Assembly (NCBI GenBank): GCA_033961575.1 | Contig: CM066732.1 | Span: forward strand, 106,890,687-106,954,686 | From: Aselliscus stoliczkanus | Taxonomy: Eukaryota > Chordata > Mammalia > Chiroptera > Hipposideridae | DNA length: 64,000 nt | Direction of reading: 5' to 3' | In this document: positions 43,701 to 58,700 of the stretch, piece by piece | Numbering within the stretch: the stretch's first letter is position 1 | How the letters are laid out: every line of letters starts with the position of its first letter | Notes under the pieces: generated by a model | What the model saw: only the letters and a program-made list of their open reading frames with translations | Told to the model about the DNA's origin: nothing | Database searches by the model: none | Made by a program: the position numbers and the translations under genes

Positions 43701-46700
43701 TCTTCACTGTACTTGTATCTGCATAGCATAATTATTGGCTAACAATTATTTTTTTATAAAATTTATCAGTAGTACAAACCTTATAATCTATAACAGATTC
43801 TTGTTCCTGCTGACATTGGGAAACATAATCTTTCATATCATTCAATTCATCTTCATGTATCTTTCTGACTAACTGATGACGCTTTTGAATCTGAACTGTG
43901 CCTAAAAATAAAAATTTTCATTAGATATGTAACATAAATGTTATGATTATCAATATTTTAAAAGATAAAACATTTAATCTGCATATATTTAACTATTTAA
44001 TCTAGATAGGATCATTTTCTTCAAAATATCAGCATTTCACAGTTCTCTAAAAATTCTGAATATATAAACAAGAAATAAATAAGTAAAATATCATGTTGTC
44101 ATTCATCAAGTGGTGGTGGATGCATGTTAATGTAAAAATAAATCAGGCCAAGTAGGTTAATATATTTTTATTTGATTTAGCATGTACCCAGAGACATTTA
44201 AGCTGTTCACTATCCTTTTGGTTAAAACAAGACAGCCCGCATTACCCTAACAAATAAATCAATTTATGTATATAATGTTTTTAATCTTACTATATTGAAG
44301 GCACTCAAGATGGTTGTTTTTGAGAGATCTCTGAGGTACATAAAGTGTTACAGTCCCCCAGGCAGAAAAAGAAAGAAGCCATGGAATCTATTAACAGGTT
44401 ATAAAAACAAAAATGTCTATTTTTTTCTTATTGTATTTTGCCTGAATGATGTAACACAAACTTAAGAGGTATAGTAAGGAAAATAATTGACTAACTATGA
44501 CTACTCACTATTCTCAAAGCCAAATCTTTTAAGAATTGCACTGGTTAGGTCTACACTAAAGTACCACTGTCTCAATCCCAGCAGTGATAAAGGAATCTTA
44601 AACCAACTACGGTACTCTATATTTTCACCTTAAAAAATCAAAATGTTAACTTGCCAACACATGCTGTTCACATGCTGTTACGACATGCTTCATGCATGAG
44701 AGAAAAAGCAAAACACCATATCAAAAATAAGGCAAAATGCATGACAACCTTAACACTATATCTACTGAGTGGCATGGCATTATGTAAAGAAATCACAGAA
44801 TTTTGTAACAAAAGGATATAAGGATGGTTGATCATCTCTTCTCTTACTGCTAAAAAATTTAATTTTTAATTTCTTCAATACACATTGAAAAATATTAAAC
44901 TTTTGCCAAAGTAGATAGCAGTTACCATTTAACAGCTGATATTGTTAAGATTCATTTCCTCTCGTTAAATTTTCTGGCAAATATGTTTCAATATTACTCA
45001 ACAGAATCTCAGATTTTTTAAAATGTTGAAATAAATACATCTGTGGTACCCAGAGTGACAGAAAATCTATTTCTTTTCAAACAGCCAGTAGGATGAATTC
45101 CTTTAGCCACTGGAAAATAACCCAAAACTATGCGTTGAGAACTGAACTGGCAGTACTATTACATAGCATGTTTGATGATGTCTTTGTGTGGCCTTTATCG
45201 ATCTCGTTGTTTTTTTTGTTTTTTTTCCCCCTACATCTTTAGCTGCCAAACTATAAAGCGTTACTGCCCAAAGTACAATCTTTGGTCTTCTGGTCACGTG
45301 TACAAGTCCAACCCACGGTGAGTTTTTGCTATCATAGCTATAACTCTATATGACAGATAGAGTCCCAATCTCACCAGAGCTTCCAGCCAATATATCTAGC
45401 TGCCTGTTGGGCACAATATTTTGGGCATTTTCATGGGGGGAAAAAAAAAATCAAACTTCAACAACTGCTCTAACCCATTCTAGAATAAAGCTAGGTAAAA
45501 ACAAACCAAACTAGTTCATTGTCTATTTATCACCTAACAAAGCTTTTCCCAGTAACATCCTCACTTCCAAAAATAAAGAGGCTAGCACACCTTTCGATTT
45601 AAAAAATAAACCACCAATATCTCAAGTATCCCAGTTCAAAGTTGTTTTCCTTTATTATTTCAACATCCGTTGTTTCATCAACCTTCTGTCCATCCCCATC
45701 ATCACTATAATTGCTAAGATCCTGGGCAGGCCCAGTGGTGCGGTGGTTAAGTGCTGGATTCAGAAGCCAGCGGCCTCGGTTCAGGTCCCACACATGAGGG
45801 CCAGTGACACTGCCCTCAAAGAAAAAAAAAAAAAATCCACATATAATTGCTAAGGCCCTCATCAGTGAATGCCAACATTACAAAACCTCCTGGCTGACTG
45901 CTCTGATTTTTTCCCATACCATCTTCTTTCCTGCACTTTTCCTCTAAAATTACTGCCATCAGGTCACTCTATAAATCAAACTTCCCTACGCAGATTCCAA
46001 GATGTTTTTATAATATAAACAGCATCCCAAATTCCAAACTTATACGCCATTATTTCTAAATATCAATTTGGCTATAGACCAGGCACTCTTCTCCCTACTC
46101 CCAAACCCACCCAAGTTTACTTTCGGGTCATCAAGTTCTCCATTACTGGAATGTTCCACTTTCCTTCCACCTAGCATCAGCACAATAAGACCAGACACAA
46201 CTCAAATCCTACCTCCAGGATGACTCATAAATATAGCATTTGAGCTATAATTTGTATCTATGCTACACAATGTGGCATCTATTTATATTCTGTTACCTTG
46301 TCTGAAGAGCAGGGTAGCCTAGCAATATGAAAAGCAACTTCTTGAGAAAACCGAATCAACTGAACTCCACTGATGATTTAGAATATGTATAGTCTATGAA
46401 CAAAGAAAGAGTAAGGAAGATAGGCAGGTGCTTCCGACATGAAGACTCTCCTTTAAACTTTTGTAAGCACTTTCAGAACCTGAAGCAGTCCCAAATACCT
46501 ACAGTACAATTCTTTTACAATCCTCAGTCATACCAGTTTTTTCTTCCTTCCAGGATAGATCTGAAACTGCAAATTTACATGGAGCCAAGACAGGTGAATG
46601 TTCTAAGTGATTCACTTAGTAGTATGTTTTTGTTAAATGATTATAAAGTACCATATTTTGCCGTGTATAATGCACGCCCACGTTTTTGGCCCAAACTTTC

Positions 46701-49700
46701 AGGGAAAACATTCGTTTTAATTTTTTAATTCAAATTTTTATTTGTTTACATTTAGGTACTTGTTTTTTGTATTACAGCATTTATTTTTTACCATATTACG
46801 TACAATAATTTTATGTAACAAATAATTTAAAAACACAAGAACAGATACAAGGTACAAGAAATTTTATGTACCGGTTACAAACTTACAATATTTATGCATC
46901 ATAGAAGGCCAAGGACTCTTCCTCGTTGCAAGTTCGTCATAAGTTCAACAAAACCAGTTACAGCATTCCCGGGCATTATTTTGCATATGGATATCGTTAC
47001 TGATTTCTAGAGTTACAATTGTAACTCAAAAGCATAAATAAAAGAATTAACATTTATATAGATACAGAATTAGTACTACCCATGTATAATGCTGATCCTT
47101 ATTTTTCCCTCACAAATTTGGGCAAAAAAAGTGCACATTATATACATGGCAAAATACTGTAAATGACTGATTATGGAGGGCAATGACTGACTTCGAGGTG
47201 CATGAGAAATTCAAACTGGCTCTGAAGTCAACTCTGAAGAGCTCTTAAAGTGTTGAGATTAGTGCCAGAATTAAGAATAAATGTGATAGCCTTTAAATAG
47301 TGACCTGGAATAGCTAAATCATTCAGGTAAATTTTGTCCATTGAGCCCATCTCATTACTATATAGACCTACTTCACATTATATTACCAGTCTTTTCATAT
47401 TCTGAAAAGCTAATTTGAAAAAGTACAGGAAAATGGTTAAATATATTAAAGTAAATTTTACAAGTAACCAAAATCCTAAATAACGGCAATAATTTCTCAG
47501 TTTTTAAAGCAATCTCTACATTGATCTTTCTACAAAATACTTAAAGGTCATGCAATTGGTTTTAATGGAGTTTGGATTAACATTAAATCACTGTCCAATT
47601 TTTTTCTTTTTTTAGTAGGAATAAAAGATTAAGATAAGACCTTCTCGTTTGTTACCTCCTTGATTACCTGTGGGAAAAAAAACCATGCTCAAAAAACATT
47701 CATATATTTGTTCCAGCTAGATAATAAACAAAGTTCAATATATATTTCAAGTCAAATCTCATTATAATAAATTTCAAGGAAGGGTATCTCATAAATTCAA
47801 GAAGGCATCTGCCAGGAGTCTGAAAACTTCTTTTTCAATATAAAGTTAAATAAATACAAGAAGAAACACATTTTACTGAATCTGACTTAAGTATTGATTC
47901 TCTTCATTAAGTTTACCCTAATATTATATTATGTTGAATAATGTATCTTTTCCACAAGTCAACAGAGGGCACGAGTAATTCTTCAATCTTTACATAAGGA
48001 ACACATTGGTAGAAGAAGCTAGCCAAACCGGAATATTTCAGAAAGTTAAACTGGCTTATGTAGGCAAAAAAACCTAAAAGTAGTTAATACAAGGCAAACT
48101 GAAATTTGTGAAGTTGAGACGATCTAGACATTTGTTTAAAGTGTTTTTTAAAAAATTCTAATAAAGCAAAGAGTATAAATGTTCAGTTCTCAGACACTCT
48201 TATCTGTGTACGAATATACACCTTAAATAAGATTTAATGGTTAGGCTCCCATATGAAAAATAATATCATTCCTCTTTTCACCCAGGACTTTTAATTAAAA
48301 GCTTTGCAATAAGAAGATAATCAATGTACATAAACACTCACAAGAATAATAGTGAGCAAAGTATAATGCTAAACTTTAAAACAAATTCTCAATTCACATG
48401 AATCATGGACGCAGCCAAGAATGTCATAAAATATAAAGTTTGCATGAAACCTGAAGACAGAAGAAATAAGGAACACCATTGTGACATTTCAATTGTAACT
48501 ATTTTTCAACTGGAATTTAAATAATCCTCCTAACAAAGTTACAGTTAAAACTAGATTAATTGTAATTCTAAATTAAAGTGATTTGCCTCATGGTTAAGCA
48601 TTTCAGAATTTTAATCTTCAATCTTTTCCTTTAAAAAAACACACATGTTAAGAATCCTTACATTTCTTAAATAAAACTGCCTAATTTAAGTGAAAACAGC
48701 TTTGTGAGATAGGCTCAAACAAGCTGTGAGTTTTCCAAAGTCGTATATTTAATGATTCCTCACTCAAGTGTTTCTACACTATACCATCAGTATATGTGTA
48801 ACGAATTTTCAAATACTTACCATAGAAATGTCCAAATCCCATGCTGATTGCAATCACCAGAGCAAGTATAACACACTTATTGAGACCACTACTGAACTGG
48901 CGTTTACACAGCTCCTTAGCGGGTTCAGTTTCTTGTTCAGTGAGCGGTCGTTCTTCAGATTCTGAACTAGAAACAGTCTTCTTCCTAGCTCGGCGTCGTC
49001 TACAGGCAGGACTGGGCTGATGACTGGTTTCATCACTACTTGATTCGTCGTCACTAGGCTGAGATGAAAATACTATTTTAAAAAGAAAAATGTAGATAAA
49101 TATTAAAAATTTTAGAAAAGCTTTCCCAGTGAATGTGACTTAGAATAATCAATGCCATCCCTATACATGCCTTTTTTACATAAGACAGCCAAAAACGCAA
49201 ACAAAAACTCAAGCTTTCAAGTTTATCATCGTAATGCCAAAACATAAAAGATTTCAACTGTGATACACAAGAATCTGTTAAAACTCTATTCTCTGCCTTT
49301 GAAGGGTGTGTGGTTTTTTTTAAACCTCTCCTGTAGCTTATATCATTAGAACAATCATTCTCCTAGTCTATTAAGTTTACTTGCTATTAGAGCCATAAAC
49401 AAATACTACTCTAGAAGGAAAAAGAAAACCAAAAAAACCTGTATCTCTTCATTCAGTTTCAAATAGAGGTAATTAAGCTCAACTGATTAAGGGGCACAGG
49501 GAAGCATACAAGTTCCTGTGACTCACAAAGTACAATTACTACCAAAGGTTTCTTGGGTGTATTTGGACTCTAGTTTCCCTTCCATTCTAGGAGCCCACAA
49601 TCAGGGTACAAAGCACTAGTTTAACACAGGTTTCCAGAAGTCAGATGAGCCCTTCCCTTCAACTGCCACTCTTACTAGAAGGTTATTAATTTTACCCTCT

Positions 49701-52700
49701 AGTAAATATGTCAGCATGAGGAAGTGACACAACAGCTATCTCCGATATTAAGGACTAATCTGGTGCTGCTCCTTTATGAAAAGAATAGTAAAACAACAAA
49801 TAGAAAAAAAAAAAATTTTCACAAGAAATCTCAAGTCCTAGAAACATATCCACTGGAAAAAAATCACCTTCAGTTTTTTCAAATGTATAATTTGTTAATA
49901 CTGTTCCATATAGCAATAAACTATATGTTGACAGAGAAGATTAGATGACTAGGTAATAATTCCCACAGGCCAGTTAGAAGGAAAAAAAGGCACTACAAGT
50001 AAGGAAAAAATGTGAATTTGAATGGATACACAGAGCTCCAAAACAAACACTCATGCTTTAAAAAAAGCAAAACAGTTTTTCAGAAATCAGGCTATCCATG
50101 CCACAGGAAAAGCTGGTGACTTAGGTTAGGCAATACTTTTTTAAGAAGAATCATGGAGGATTCAGTTAACTTTCACATTTACAACAACAAACACAAAGTC
50201 AGAAGGCACTACTGAATGAATGAATATTCCTAATATTTAGTGATACAGATGCCACTGAGAGATCTTTTGGTCATGATCCTTATGCCCATCATGTTTATCT
50301 GGTTATTCCTGATCATTAGTTTTTCCAAGATGCCATCGCCTCAGCTGTGAGGTTACATTTCTTGGACAAAGAGAAAGGAAAACTTAAACAAAGCTTTATA
50401 TAATACAAAGGCATTCATGATCACAACTGGAGTATTTAAGTCAGACTTTCTGACAGTATTAAGATGGGTAAATGTAAAAACAAACCATTTCTCAAAATCC
50501 CTTAAATAATTAATTCTACATTAATATATTGCCTTCATTATATATTCTAAAACCAGCCTAACCCATATTAATAAGTCCACATCCTTATCTAATGCTTCCA
50601 TCTTTTTAACCCATACATATGATAGCTGAAATATTTTGATTTTTCATTGTCTTTTAAAGCTTAATCTGGCCCACAGTCCAAGATGCAAGCAATGCAAAGG
50701 CATGCAATAGCTTAGCCAGCTTTATCACAAAATCAACTTTGAACGCCTGTTTAGAGTATCATAGCTGATGAGGGAGATCTAAAGCACGAAGTAAATAGTG
50801 ATTGTGACTAGGCACACTCAGCTCTAGAGAAGCTGACAGACTTGGTCACACCACCTTGGGAAGCGAGCTGGCTAGGAGCGTGGTGCTTCAGCTGAGCATC
50901 CCATCCCCTTATCCACTCAGGAATCTTCCACAGCTTCTCCCACCACCTTTCTTTTGTGAATAAACAGGAAAAAAGATGTATAAAGCTTTATTATAAAGAA
51001 TAAAGAGGAAAAAGAGAATTGAAAATACTTATTTAATGATCACTTAACATTGTTATTTGTGCTCCATCAAAATCTAACAATCACGCCTTCTTCAAAAACA
51101 TATATACAATACAAAGTTTTCTACAACTACCAACTTTGCTTTCTTCAGGGAGGAGAGGGTCATATGAAGGGAGTGGGGAGTGTTCTTAAATCAACAAAAG
51201 ATTATAGTCACAACAATCTAACTTAGAAGGCGAACAAATTGAAATTATAGATGATGGAGAAGAAAGGGAAAGGAACAAACAAAATAAGTAAGCAATGGGT
51301 AGTGGGAAATTAACAAGCCAAGAAAAATGTGGGGTAAGGGAAAGAAAAAACTCTGGGCGACTGATTTATATATCATGTTTTCAACACAATCCAAAATGTA
51401 ATCATTGATAATTTTTTAACATTTTATTTATTGAAATAATTAATTCCTTTGGGAGGCATAGCAATGGATAAAAATATACCTAAAAAAATATTTCTATTAA
51501 CTGAATCTGTAAAATACCCAAGTCCAAATTAAGAAAGGAGGTAAAAACCAGAGTAATTTGCTTAGAAATATCCACGTTTCTGAAAAAAATTAACTGTATG
51601 TGCACTGCCAATTTCTTAAATTTCTGCCTGGACCCTTCTGCAATACTCCTGCTTCGCTTCACTACCTTTTCTGGCCTACCGATATTCTCAGATCAGCACA
51701 GTCTTTAAAAAAAAAAGAAGAAAAAGAAAGAAAAAAGGAGTACCTGAATAGCACAAATTCTAGATTTAAAGCAATAAAATTCAATGACCAAAAAAGCATT
51801 CTAAAATCAATTACATTAACTCTTGTAAATAAATGTACTACATATACTATTCTGAAGTTTTTCTGTGAGCACTAAGAATGACAGGTGAGTATTTAAACAT
51901 TTGAATCAAGAGTTTTCAAGCTTTTGTTTATAGGCAAACTACTGATATACTAATTGAAAATAACTCATCATTAAATGAGATAGCGAAAAATCTCTACTTG
52001 ACATTTTATTAACTTAAACTGCAATAACAGAAATTCCAGTATCTGATTCTGGCAAATGTAAATATTCAACAAAGGTAAAATTTAGGGAAATGATCTGAAA
52101 CAGACACATGTCCCTGTTTTTGCATCAAACTAGGAAATTCTTGGAATCACTAGCAGTGTTCCAAGGTGTCTCTCCTGTAATTCACACTTAAGCTATTATA
52201 ACTGTGGGTTAATTACAGGTTTGTTTGCTATATTTTTCAGTTAACTTGTGTTTAAATATATTTCTATCATGTTGAAAGATGTTATATATGTCCCTAAAAT
52301 TGAGCCAAAGAATTCTCAAAGAGAATTAGCTCAGTAACTCACATTTTAACCTCCAATGGATTCTGTCTGAACAGAATGTGGCTTACAATAGGCACATTTT
52401 CATCACTCAGTCTGCAATGAATGATCCAAAGGTCAGGGCTTTGGGATGCTGCTGTACTCCCAGCTCCTTGAACCCTGTTTGGCACTTGGAGACACTCAGT
52501 AAATGTCTGCTGAATAACTAATAATTTAATAAACCGGAAAAACTTCAATATGTTTTCTTTCACTATTTCTATAATATAAAATTTATACCGTGGTAGGAAA
52601 AAAATCTTAACATTCTCCTGTCTTTAGGCATAATGGGTCAATCTCCCACTCTCAAAGATCTAAATAATGTCGTGTATTTTGTTTGGAATGATTGAAACAT

Positions 52701-55700
52701 TAAGAAACCTCCTTGAGGGCCGTCCGAGTGGTGCGGTGGCCAAGCGCTGGCTTGGGAAGCCAGTGGCCCCGGTTCGGGTCCCACATATGAGGGCCAGTGA
52801 CACTGCCCTCAAAAAAAATAAATAAATAAATAAATAAATAAACCTCCTTGAAGTTTTTTTTTTTTTTTCGTTTTAAATCTTTTAATAAGACTTAATGATA
52901 AAGAGATGGTATTTATTGTCATAACAATGAACTAACTATGCTCTAGGCCCTAGAGTTTAGGAAAACATTCAGTATAACAGATTTTACAAAAAACTTTCTT
53001 CAATTTTACCCAAATATAATAAAAACTTGAGATTTAGGGTTACAAAACAAGCCATTACATAAAATGTGGTCACAGGAGTCTCTACGTCTCTTATCAGTGT
53101 ATCTTTGGTAGTTCTTACCCGTTTCTGGCTGACAAAATGTATACTGGCTGCTAGTGGAAGAGCCCATGTTAAAGTCTTCTGGACTCTGTGCTTCTTTCAC
53201 AATTATAGCTTCTTCTTGATTTCCAATTTCTTCTAACTTAGGTGGCTCAAGGGTAACAATATCAGAATCATCACTGACAGTTCCAAAATAGACATTGTCT
53301 TCAGGTGACTTTTCTTCCTCTCCCTAAGGAATCACAATTTCAGAGACTGTAAGTTCAACAATTATTTAAGGGCCTTATATTTTTTACACAGTTCAAAGTG
53401 TATAATGGCACTTGGGCACTTTGGGCTTAAAATAAAAGGGATGAATCCTGGGGCCGGCTGAGTGGCACATTAGTTAAGAGTTGGCTTAGGAGCGCCAGCT
53501 CTGAGCAGCAGAGCCCCGATTCCGATCCCACATGAGGGCCAGTGACACTGCCCTCGACAGCTAAGATGGTGAACAATAGCTCGACCTGGAGATGGGCTGC
53601 CATGGGTCTCAGGCAACGGCGTAGGCTGCAGTGGGGCTGGCCAGCAGCGACCATGAGCTTTCGTGAGCTGCCACGAGCTGCTTTAATTGCAGGCCAATGG
53701 CTGGCAACCGATCTGCCTCACCCGGGAGGAGCGCAATGATCACAATACCAACATGGGCAGGTAAAGTGACGTCCCCCACAACTAGATTGAAGAACTAAAG
53801 GACAGCAACTTGTCTGTTCCCCTCCCCCAAGTCCCCAATAAAATATGAAAAAAAAAATATGAATCCTGTCCATTAATTAAAAGATTACTCAATAGTAGCT
53901 TCATCTTTTAGTTTGAAAACACCATCAAACCCCTTAGTGACTCTCAGAATTACATCAAACTGCGGCCTACTCCTGGTGGACAGAAGTTAAGAAGCCAACC
54001 CTTACAACCCAATGACTACAGAAAGGTAAGGTTTTCTTTATCAATTCCATGGGTTTACGTCAGTGAAACTCTGTAGTCAGAGAGCCCATAAAAGACTGAT
54101 ACAATTTTCCTGGTCATGGATGTAATAAACTTCAACAGTTAAGTTATATAAAAATCACCTAGCTATCTAGTTTTATCTAGAAGTCAAGTAAATGCTAAGA
54201 GATAAGATTCAATTTGGTCTCAATTTTAAAAACTAATCTTCCTTTTAGATATGAACCCCATCAGCTTAACTTCTCAATATAATTCAAGAATGCAACCCAG
54301 GGGCCAGCCAAGTGGTGCGTTGGTTAAGAGCTGGTTTTGAGATGCCAGCGGCCCCGGTTCAGATCCCACATACGAGGGCCAGTGACACTGCCCTCTAGAG
54401 CTAACAATAGCTCCACCTAGAGCTGGGCTGCGAGTCTCTGCGATGGTGTAGGCTGCAGCCCCTGCTGCAGTGGGCTGCCATAGGCTACAGTGAGTGGCCG
54501 GCAGCCAGCGTGAGCTGCCAAGAGCCATTGTGAGCGACCATCCAGAGGCCAGCGACCCATCTGCCTCATCTGGGAAGAGCGCAATGATGATACCAACATG
54601 GGCCAGTGAAGCAATATCTTCCACAACTAGACTGAAGAGCAAAAGGACAGCAACTTGTCTGTTCCCCTTCCCAGATTCCCCAACGCTGTTCTCCTCTCCC
54701 AATTCCCCAATAAAATCTTTTTTTAAAAAAAAGCAACCTATTTGCAAAGAAAATTATATTAGGGAAAAAAAAGAAAATTATATTAGAGGTTAAATGAGTA
54801 AGACTTTAACATATTACCAAGAAATTACTTTTCTAAATTAAAAGGCATCTCAATCAGGAGATAAAATAGAGGCCTCCTTTAAAAGCCTTAAAAATGACCA
54901 ATCTATGGAATTGCAAAATTTTCAATGGAAATTGTTTATAATTCAAATAGGAAAAGAATGCACAACTATAAACGGAAGCTTTAATTAGTATTCTTTATGT
55001 TTATCATATTTCCACAGAGAAAAACACAGGTTTACCTCAAGTGCTGACTTGGTTTCCTCCAAAGCTGGATAAGCAGTTTCTCCCACTAACATTGTGCCAT
55101 TTTCGTTGCTCTCTGATATAAAGCAAAATTCAGTTGCACTTCATTACTTTGACAGTCTACATATATAATAATCTGGGTATATAAAAATGTATTCCTGATT
55201 TTTTAAGTGAGTTTAATCAAACGGCACACATAATTACAACAGTCACTCTTCTGTGGCTAAAAATATCTCTATTTAAAATATAATTATTTCAATGCTTGAA
55301 ATTGTTAGGGGATAAGTTTAGATAATGAACTGAACTTGTTTAAGATCTATTAAAACACAATCTCAACATAAACATAATCTCTACAATACCAAAGCACTTA
55401 ATCCAAGGTGTTTACAAAAATCTGTTAATATGGAAAATTGATTCTGATATTTGATGGCACATTTCCTTCATTCTAAAAGTTTATTCAAACTAAAGGTACC
55501 ACTATTCTAAAGACTGTCAATGCCTGGTAACACAAGAATCAAAACTATAGCTTCAAATTATAAATTATTTACAAAAAACAGACTACAGAAAATACGAACT
55601 TGAACACAGAAAAACAAGATGTCACTACAGCAGATATATTTTATAAGAAACTCCTCAAACAAAAAAAATGTACAAACAAGAGTTTATAATATAATATTGT

Positions 55701-58700
55701 ATTTTAATGAAAGACTACAAAATATTAACCTAAGTTAAAAATATTAAAATATATAATATATAAATTTATGCATAACAAAGTATACCAAATGTTTACAGAA
55801 ATTATCTTTAAACAAAAACAAAATATAGGTGGCTTAAAATTTTTTTTTGCTCATTATTTTGTCTTCTATCATGAATATATGGTTCTCATATAATTTAACC
55901 CCTTCATAAAAACCCTTCATAAAATAAATAAAAAAATAAATAGCCTGACTGTTTTTATGTGTTATGTAGTCCCTAACAGAATATTAATTTAGAGATAAAA
56001 GTCCTCAACAGGGTCGGCCGAGTGGCGCGTTGCTTACGAGCTGGCTTGGGATGCCAGCGGCCCAGGTTCGGATTCCATATATGAGGGCCAGTGACACTGC
56101 CCTATACAGCTACGATGGTGAACAACAGCTCCACCTGGAGCTGGGCTGCTGTGAGTCCCCGGGATGGCATAGCTGCAGCCCCTGCTGCAGTGGGCTGCCA
56201 TAGGCTACAGTGAGTGGCCGGCAGCCAGCATGAGCGGCTGGCAGCCGGTGTGAGCTGCCAAGAGCCACTGTGAGCGACCACCCAGAGGCCAGCGACCCAT
56301 CTGCCTCATCCAGGAAGAGCGCAATGATGATACCAAAATGGGCCAGTGAAGCAACGGCCTCCACAACTAGACTGAAGAACAAAAAGACAGCAACTTGTCT
56401 GTTTCCCTTCCCCGGTTCCCCAACGCTGTTCCCCTCCCCCAATTCCCCAATAAAATTTTTTAAAAAAACACAAAAAAACAAAACAAAACTCTGCAACAAA
56501 GGTGGAGTTGGGTCCAAGGATTCCTGAGGAAATATGAAAATATTTTATATATATGAGTATATGCATTTTCTGGGACAGGCTATCCATAGCTTTCAGATTC
56601 TCAGAGATTTATGACCTATGAAAGATGACAATCACTATTCAAATGAGATTAGTAATCAAGATTAGTAATCACATAGGCTAAAAACAAGACTAACAGGTAT
56701 GAACTATTATATTTCTACCTGTTATATGTATTATATTTATATCTGAAATCTCCTGAGGGGGAAATGTTCTGTTTACATTTTTAGCAATTTTTAAAAAAAG
56801 TTTAAGAAGTAATTTAAATATGAAGATAAATATACACATTAATTACTTGGGTGTCATATTTCTCTATATAATTAATGTGGACATCAAATCCCACAGAAAG
56901 TGGGATTATACATAACAGATGCAATGATAGTAGTTAAATACCACTTAAGCACCTCTAATCAAAGTGTGACGATAACTGGAAAAGTTTAGTAAATCTGATG
57001 ATTTAATAGTTTTGCACATCACTAGTCTTAATCAATATTAATAATACTTATTGGTTACACATGTAATATCAGAAGAGTTATCTGGAGGCACAAATATGTA
57101 CTACAGCTGCAAATAAACAAAACACTGGGCTCTACGGGCCTGCCCACCTAATCCATACTAAAATGCTAGTCCTTCAGTAACCTGATCATTTAGATTAGCC
57201 AGAAAAGCTGCCCACATAGAAAGAATGCAAGATTCATAATGTCCTTCACACATCCTGTTAAGTAAATAAATAAACAAACAAATAAACAAATCAGACTTTT
57301 TAAACATCTTACCTCCTTGCTCTAACTGTAATACTTGCAACTCCTCTTGCTCTAAAGATGAATACTCTGGGGTGAGCTCGCAGCTGTCACTGGCTGTACC
57401 AGGTTCAGAATTCACCATCTCTATATCAGACCCCTAGGGAAAAGTGAAAATCGGTTATTTGTCTGTTAGCTGCTCAAGGCAGGGTTTGACTACAAGTAGA
57501 TCCTTCCATTATTAAAAGTCCCAAATGCTACCACACTCCAAAGAGAACAGTATCTAATCTAACTACCTTTTGTTCAATTTAGTCCATAAAGAACTATGAC
57601 AAGGAAATAGTAGAATGGAGTCATAGCTTTAGATTAAAAAAGAGAGAGATCAGCCCAAAAGCTGAATGCTCTACTTTATTTTGTAAACTCAAGCAATAAA
57701 TTTGAATCCCAGAGAATAAGTTTCTAAATTTAGCTAGTTCTATTAATTTGCTTCTACTCAACATTTATGGAACTACTCTAGGCATGGTACACTTTGTTAT
57801 GCATTATGGGGTATAAAAAATTTCAAATCCAAAATTGAAATTTATAGTATATTCATAGAAACAGTCACATGCAAATAAACCACTTATTTACAGCAATGTA
57901 TAACTAAAAAACTAAGGGCGAGGTTTAAAAAGAACCCATTAGATTAATGGAGTAAACTTTCCTTATAAAATGTTAGATTATTTGTTACTCTTCTAAGCTT
58001 GTCCTTCTTACTTTGATGACAGACTGTCTTTTCTTTAATAAAATAGTGGCTCTTGAGAGTTTTGTTTGCCTTGTGTCTTAATTAGCAAAACAAGATTAAC
58101 CACTAAGTTGATTCTGCCTCTCCCCATGCTACTCCCTCAGTTTTTCCTACAGTTCACTGATTCATGAAATCAAAAGGTCTGAGGCTCTCCCAATAAACAC
58201 AGCTCAAAACAAAAAAAATTAAAAGAATTCATTAAAGGAGTGGGTTTTGAGTTGAGTAGTACTAAAGGATTCTGAATTATAAGTCTTTGGGGTGGTCTAA
58301 GTGGCAGGAGAATGGTAGAAACACAGACAAGGTTAGGGGTGGACTGGGGATTTCAGAGGAGACCAGTTCTGGCCTCTATCAGAATGGGGGCAATGGGAAA
58401 GGAAAAGGAAACACTTGTGAGAGACACTAGCAAGAAAGAGTAGAACTTGATAACTACTCTAGATATGGAGGGAAGAGGGACAAAATTACAGATTTGATCT
58501 ACTCTGTGACAAGGTACCTCTAATACAGAATGCCCTGATGACCCACATGGCTAAGTACCAGAGGGGTTTGCAGCCCTGCTTCACACTGCACTCACAGGTA
58601 GGATTCCCATAGCTGCCTAGCTCCTAGTTAATTATCCTTGAAGGAGAAGTTGTTGCTATGGGAGTTGATCTAAGCTTTGTAGAAAACAGGTTAAAAATAG

